Assembly: GCF_041381155.1 (NCBI RefSeq)
Contig: NC_091145.1
Location: forward strand, 40,005,882 to 40,069,881
Direction of reading: 5' to 3'
DNA from: Argopecten irradians
Lineage: Eukaryota > Mollusca > Bivalvia > Pectinida > Pectinidae
Length of the DNA: 64,000 nt
In this document: positions 59,801 through 64,000 of the stretch, in pieces
How positions within the stretch are numbered: the stretch's first letter is position 1
How the letters are laid out: every line of letters begins with the position of its first letter
Made by a program: the position numbers and the translations under genes
Notes under the pieces: model-generated
Seen by the model: the letters and a program-made list of their open reading frames with translations, nothing else
The model's database searches: none
Told to the model about the DNA's origin: nothing

Positions 59801-62800
59801 AGTAGTATATTTAGGTATATTTATAAATATACTGTAGATAAGTATATAATATTCTACCTATAGAAATAATTTATCTAAATCTAAGTAAATAGTACATAAT
59901 TAACAATAATATTATAATGTATACCATTGTACCGGGTTCAGGAAAGGATCAATATAGGCACTACCTGCCTGTTATCCAATCCTTTTGTTTTCAATAAAAT
60001 ATTTTGAATTGAATTGAAAATGAAAAAATAGGCATCAAATTTGATAAATGTATAAAAAAAGAAAAAATGTCTCCAATTTTTTTTCTCTCATTCGAGCACC
60101 TGCATTTGAGTAAGATTTGTAACAGGATGAGAGTAGTGTGCCGCCAGCCGGGCACGAACCTGTGACCCTGGACTTACTGGTCTGTCGCTCTACCAAATGA
60201 GCTAAAGGGAAATTCCCTCTAGTGCGAAGCTAGAAGGCAACTATATCACTATATGCAATTAAAATCTGCTACACAGTTATTGTATCTATTTTAGTAACAA
60301 TAAGTTAGCCAAATGCAGGATTTTTGTGAAAGTGCATGAAGTTGTTTTTAAACATGTTTATCAAAAATAATGATAACAATATTTACATGGCAGCATTGAT
60401 TACTAACATAGCTAAGTACATTTAATTTATTAATTAAAATGGGACAAACTTCATTGTCTCAGTTTTGGTAAGTCACATCCATTACTTACTATGAGGCTTG
60501 AAATAGAACACAGGTTAAACTCATTCAGCTATGACATTTGCATTAAATTTCCCTGATGGCTATACAATGTAGTCAATTGAGAACACCTAAATAGCCATCT
60601 CTCAAAAAAGCGATACAACAAAATTCAATAGTTCTTGAATCAGTTGCAAGGCATTCTAAGAATTATGACACTTTTTTTAATAAACAATTTTTAAATCATT
60701 ATGTGTTTTAGTGCTAATAAATAATGGTGGATAATTGAAATCATTATATGATATTGTTGGATTATGCTTTGACTTTATCAGGTCACCTAGGAGTAGGTAC
60801 AATGTTTCCAGTGTCTTTCATGCTTTGTCTGCTGTGTGTCTAAACAATTAACATGTTTAATACCAATGAATTTCTCTTTGTTTAAGGGATCCAATACACA
60901 ATGGAAATGGTCAAGAATCCATGGACAGTAGAAATGGACAAGATCAGACAAACCAAGAGGAATCTTCTTCCCGACAGAAAGGTCCACATCCTTGGAGCAG
61001 GGAAGCTTACTTCCAAAGAGTCTCTACATTCACAGTATCCTTTTCATCACTATCACAAGAATTTATGAAATTATCATATATTCCACATTTATCAGTCATC
61101 AAACACGCATTCAGTCCCAATCAGCCTAATACTGTCTCAGTCTTCAGTTAGAATGAGACTTTATAGAAGAAGTCTTAAGAAGATGTTTTGGGGAGCAGGA
61201 GTTAGAATTTCATTTTTACTGCCGTTAAGATTGCACGATTGTGCTACAATACTAGTGTATCGACTCACTGTAGTAGATTTCATCGCTACATGTTACAGGT
61301 TAAGTGTCTATTTAAAACGCATTGTGATTGGCTGACAGTCTGTGTATGTTAATTATTGTTACATAACCTAATTGTGCGCATCCACGAATAAACACCCCAG
61401 TTTAAAATGGCTCCTTTTTGTGAAACCGAGACAAATGCTCAAATAGATAAACCTCGGAAATGTTACACAGTGTTACACTCACTTCGATACTGTTCCCTGA
61501 TTGGTCAACCAATCAAAAACGTTTTGCAAACTGATCGTCGCCGAGCTGTGTGGGAGATCAAAGGGACCCAAACTATTTACTGTTACAATTTCTGCTAAAT
61601 AATAAGCGGTATGGCTATATTTTATGTACTATGTAATGTTAATAAACCTTTATACAGTTTGATATTTTAGTGTACTATGTAATATTTATAAACCTTTATA
61701 CAGTTTGATATTTTATGTACTATGTAATGTTTATAAACCTTTATACAGTTTGCTATTTTAGTGTCCTATGTAATGTTTATAAACCTTTATACAGTTTGCT
61801 ATTTTAGTGTACTATGTAATGTTTATGAACCTTTATACAGTTTGATATTTTATGTCCTATGTAATGTTTATAAACCTTTTTACAGTTTGATATTTTAGTG
61901 TCCTATGTAATGTTTATAAACCTTTATACAGTTTGATATTTTAGTGTCCTATGTAATGTTTATAAACCTTTATACAGTTTGATATTTTAGTGTCCTATGT
62001 AATGTTTATAAACCTTTATACAGTTTGCTATTTTAGTGTACTATGTAATGTTTATGAACCTTTATACAGTTTGATATTTTATGTACTATGTAATATTTAT
62101 AAACCTTTATACAGTTTGATATTTTAGTGTCCTATGTAATGTTTATAAACCTTTATACAGTTTGATATTTTAGTGTACTATGTAATGTTTATAAACCTTT
62201 ATACAGTTTGATATTTTAGTGTACTATGTAATGTTTATAAACCTTTATACAGTTTGATATTTTAGTGTACTATGTAATGTTTATAAACCTTTATACAGTT
62301 TGATATTTTAGTGTACTATGTAATATTTATAAACCTTTATACAGTTTGATATTTTAGTGTCCTATGTAATGTTTATAAACCTTTATACAGTTTGCTATTT
62401 TAGTGTACTATGTAATGTTTATGAACCTTTATACAGTTTGATATTTTATGTACTATGTAATATTTATAAACCTTTATACAGTTTGATATTTTAGTGTCCT
62501 ATGTAATGTTTATAAACCTTTATACAGTTTGCTATTTTAGTGTACTATGTAATGTTTATAAACCTTTATACAGTTTGATATTTTAGTGTACTATGTAATG
62601 TTTATAAACCTTTGTACAGTTTGCTATTTTAGTGTCCTATGTAATGTTTATAAACCTTTATACAGTTTGATATTTTAGTGTCCTATGTAATGTTTATAAA
62701 CCTTTATACAGTTTGCTATTTTAGTGTACTATGTAATGTTTATAAACCTTTATACAGTTTGATATTTTAGTGTACTATGTGGAAATGTTTTGGAAAAAGT

Positions 62801-63465
62801 TGTATTCTTTAACATGTCAGACATTTAACTGGTTTGCAAAACCAGTAGATTTATCTCCCCTTGTTTGTGCACGGTATGGCTGGCAGGTAATTGAAACAGA
62901 CATGCTTGAATGTGTCGGTTGTAAAGCTAAACTTAGTGGACAGTTACCCAAAACAAGAGATAAACAAATATGTAAGTAGCAGATTGCTTCATCAATTTTA
63001 AGTGAAGTTTAAGTTTAGTTTATTGCTGAGGTTATAAAGATTAATTCTGAATTATAATTACTGACTCGATCCCTATTTTAATTGAACAAGAAAGCAAAAA
63101 TTATAACATATATCAGGATATATCACTTTATTTATCAGACATGTATGTTAAAAATTTTAAAATTAATATGCCATATATATATGCAATATTTCACAAATTG
63201 ATATTTTCACTAGCTAGTAAATCCTCTGGGTAAAGGCAAATCAATGAATCACTATATTTATTAAACATGATGATATTTTCACTAGAACATGCATTAAATC
63301 ATAGTTCTCGTGATATTTTACTTTATCTTTGTGGTAAACATAACTGCTGTTTGAACATCAATATGATTTATCAACATTTAGACACGGATTGCTGTAAGAA
63401 ACTAAAGCATGGTCTCACTTGGTCCCATAAGAAGTCGTGTTCCTGGTCGTCTAATCCTAGTCCAG
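56804..63465 (+). CDS. ZC3HC1: zinc finger C3HC-type protein 1 (NIPA), 5' part; gene runs off the window
   Basis: Four exons in phase: 56804-56895, 60887-61034, 62821-62971, 63382-63465; 158 codons so far, the C-terminal two thirds missing beyond the edge. Exon 2 ends HPWSREAYFQRVSTFT and exon 3 continues TFNWFAKPVDLSPLVCARYG, aligning without gaps to vertebrate ZC3HC1. The C3HC zinc ligands are visible: C111 and C114 (ECVGC), H146 and C150 (SHKKSC), then WSSNPSP. Family members lie at the nuclear pore basket, where they bind and anchor TPR; human ZC3HC1 was first described as an F-box-like cyclin B1 regulator. The exon 2 acceptor is AAG rather than CAG/TAG. Intron 1 holds a 134-bp hairpin, a 1-kb foldback, an 807-bp TIR element and a tRNA-like SINE; intron 2 holds a 46-bp array. 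Confidence 0.92.
56999..57132. repeat. 134-bp near-perfect hairpin in ZC3HC1 intron 1
   Basis: ACCACAGGGCCTCGTTACTA at the left is mirrored by TAGTAACGAGGCCCTGTGGT at the right, and the centre is TTTACATACATTGTATGTAAA. Arms are ~65 bp with almost no loop and only a few mismatches (GTCATGATG/ACCGGTATATC region). Probably a tiny foldback element. Confidence 0.88.
57172..58169. mobile_element. 998-bp foldback element with ~465-bp arms, TTAA-flanked
   Basis: The left arm (57172-~57640) and the right arm (~57705-58169) are inverted copies over their whole length: GGTTCATGTAATGGCTTTAA / TTAAAGCCATTACACAAACC at the outer ends, GTACTCTGAACATGACAAGA / TCTTGTTCTGTTCAGAGTAC near the centre. The loop is ~65 bp. 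TTAA sits at both edges. Each arm carries the same reading frame, ending at the outer edge: 57172-57537 minus and 57927-58169 plus, sharing QCNSHEFYVFSRNIHFS and RLTVSQGIYQQLMKLVLFN. No transposase is recognisable. Confidence 0.88.
58466..59272. mobile_element. 807-bp TTAA-flanked inverted-repeat element in ZC3HC1 intron 1
   Basis: The left end is TTAAAGGGACATGAACCT and the right end is AGGTTCATGTCCCTTTAA, perfect over 18 bp. The start TTAAAGGGACA is shared with the elements at 31497 and 63680, suggesting one transposase family. The inside has no convincing coding region, with open frames of 60-75 codons only. Confidence 0.85.
60087..60232 (-). repeat. tRNA-derived SINE
   Basis: The minus strand has an A-box-like TAGCTCATTTGGTAGAGC (60188-60205), an anticodon-arm-like stretch, then a B box GGTTCGTGCCC (60150-60160). 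The A-to-B spacing is tRNA-like. The T stem pairs poorly and the acceptor ends do not match, and tRNA-unrelated sequence continues to an A-rich end near 60087. This fits a SINE head better than a functional tRNA. Confidence 0.55.
61615..62780. repeat. 46-bp minisatellite in ZC3HC1 intron 2, about 25 copies
   Basis: Unit TGTACTATGTAATGTTTATA, AACCTTTATACAGTTTGATA, TTTTAG; a 44-45 bp variant lacks AG/T at the end. Variants alternate TGTAC/TGTCC and GATATT/GCTATT. Longer blocks of five to six units recur (for example around 61980-62110 and 62330-62470). The array ends 40 bp before exon 3. Confidence 0.95.
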
Positions 63466-63679
63466 GTTTGTACACCGTATCACAATTAAACATTCTACTG
63501 TTACAAATCAATGTATTGTACATATATGTGTTTTACTGAGATGTATATATAAACTAGGACTTCTGTATAATGTCTAAAATGTGTAGAAGCTTTGCTAAAA
63601 ATGAAACAAATCAGATTCTTCTTTAGTTTGGGCATTTATATATCAGTTTGATGGACAAGGATATTTTGACATTAAGATA
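63466..63679 (+). other. start of ZC3HC1 intron 4
   Basis: AT-rich intron sequence after the donor CCAG|GTTTGTAC; no further exon was recognised before the window ends. Confidence 0.5.
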
Positions 63680-64000
63680 TTAAAGGGACAATTCAGTGAG
63701 GCTAATTCGTTACATAACAACAGAGCAAAATATGACATAAATGTATTGTTCTACATTCCTTATGAAACATATGACAAGAAATAGTGACAAATTCCACAAC
63801 ATTGTCAAGTATTTTGATTAATACCATTGAAATTCCAAATCGTTGATCAATACGATTAAGCAGGTACAACATGTACGCTGTGTCCTTACCCGAGTCAAAG
63901 TCACGGAGGTAAAGCAAATGCAATATATAACCACTGAGGAGTTGATGAAATTATTTTTAGACAAGAACATGCATCTAATAATGTTAACACAACTGTAAGA
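63680..64000 (-). mobile_element. TTAAAGGGACAATTCA element, copy 2, cut by the window edge
   Basis: Starts TTAAAGGGACAATTCAGTGA and follows the reverse complement of 31745-32070 to the last base (shared: GCAAAATATGACATAAATGT, ATTGTTCTACATT, CGATTAAGCAGGTACAA, CCGAGTCAAAGTCACG, TTAACACAACTGT). It lies in ZC3HC1 intron 4. Confidence 0.82.

Noticed and set aside
60120-60232. Functional tRNA gene on the minus strand
   Set aside because: A and B boxes are present, but the T stem and acceptor stem do not pair and the similarity continues as a SINE body.

Overview
The window is eukaryotic nuclear DNA: AT-rich, with spliceosomal introns, degenerate non-LTR retrotransposons, many short TTAA-flanked inverted-repeat elements and long minisatellites. 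The repeat style (short elements carrying 'AAGAGGCCC...GGGCCT', SINE-like copies ending in CAAA repeats) and the animal-type gene set suggest a mollusc, most likely a bivalve. That placement is inference from repeat style, not a species call.

Three host genes can be built exon by exon with matching splice phases. (1) UBL4A, plus strand, 23186-26631, four exons, 164 codons: the ubiquitin-like subunit of the BAG6 tail-anchored-protein complex. (2) KLHDC10, minus strand, 56641 down to 39219, nine exons, 385 codons: a six-kelch Cullin-2 substrate receptor with a C-terminal BC box. (3) ZC3HC1 (NIPA), plus strand, starting at 56804, with four exons seen before the window ends: a nuclear-basket zinc-finger protein. 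KLHDC10 and ZC3HC1 are head to head with 162 bp between their start codons. They are also neighbours in divergent orientation on human 7q32, so this looks like an ancient bidirectional pair. UBL4A converges on KLHDC10.

Layout. 1-13 kb: no recognisable gene; short repeats, an isolated CpG-rich small ORF at 7.7 kb, and a TATA/CCAAT promoter-like stretch with a possible first exon at 12.0-12.2 kb (minus). 13.3-17.6 kb: a decayed LINE (minus). 18.0-22.4 kb: a second, CR1/L2-like LINE (minus) sitting cleanly inside a MITE. 23.2-26.6 kb: UBL4A. 28.6-38.4 kb: five large minisatellites (31, 45, 20, 23 and 41 bp units) and more MITEs. 39.2-56.6 kb: KLHDC10, whose introns hold MITEs, a LINE tail, 52- and 57-bp arrays and tandem broken copies of its own exon 4. 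56.8-64 kb: ZC3HC1, whose introns hold a 134-bp perfect-looking hairpin, a 1-kb foldback element, an 807-bp TIR element, a tRNA-like SINE and a 46-bp array ending just before exon 3.

No prokaryotic-type system, CRISPR array, rRNA or convincing functional tRNA gene was seen. The points most worth a second look are the KLHDC10/ZC3HC1 pair, the KLHDC10 pseudo-exon ladder, the splice-acceptor-like 46-bp array in ZC3HC1, and the 1-kb foldback whose two arms keep the same reading frame.
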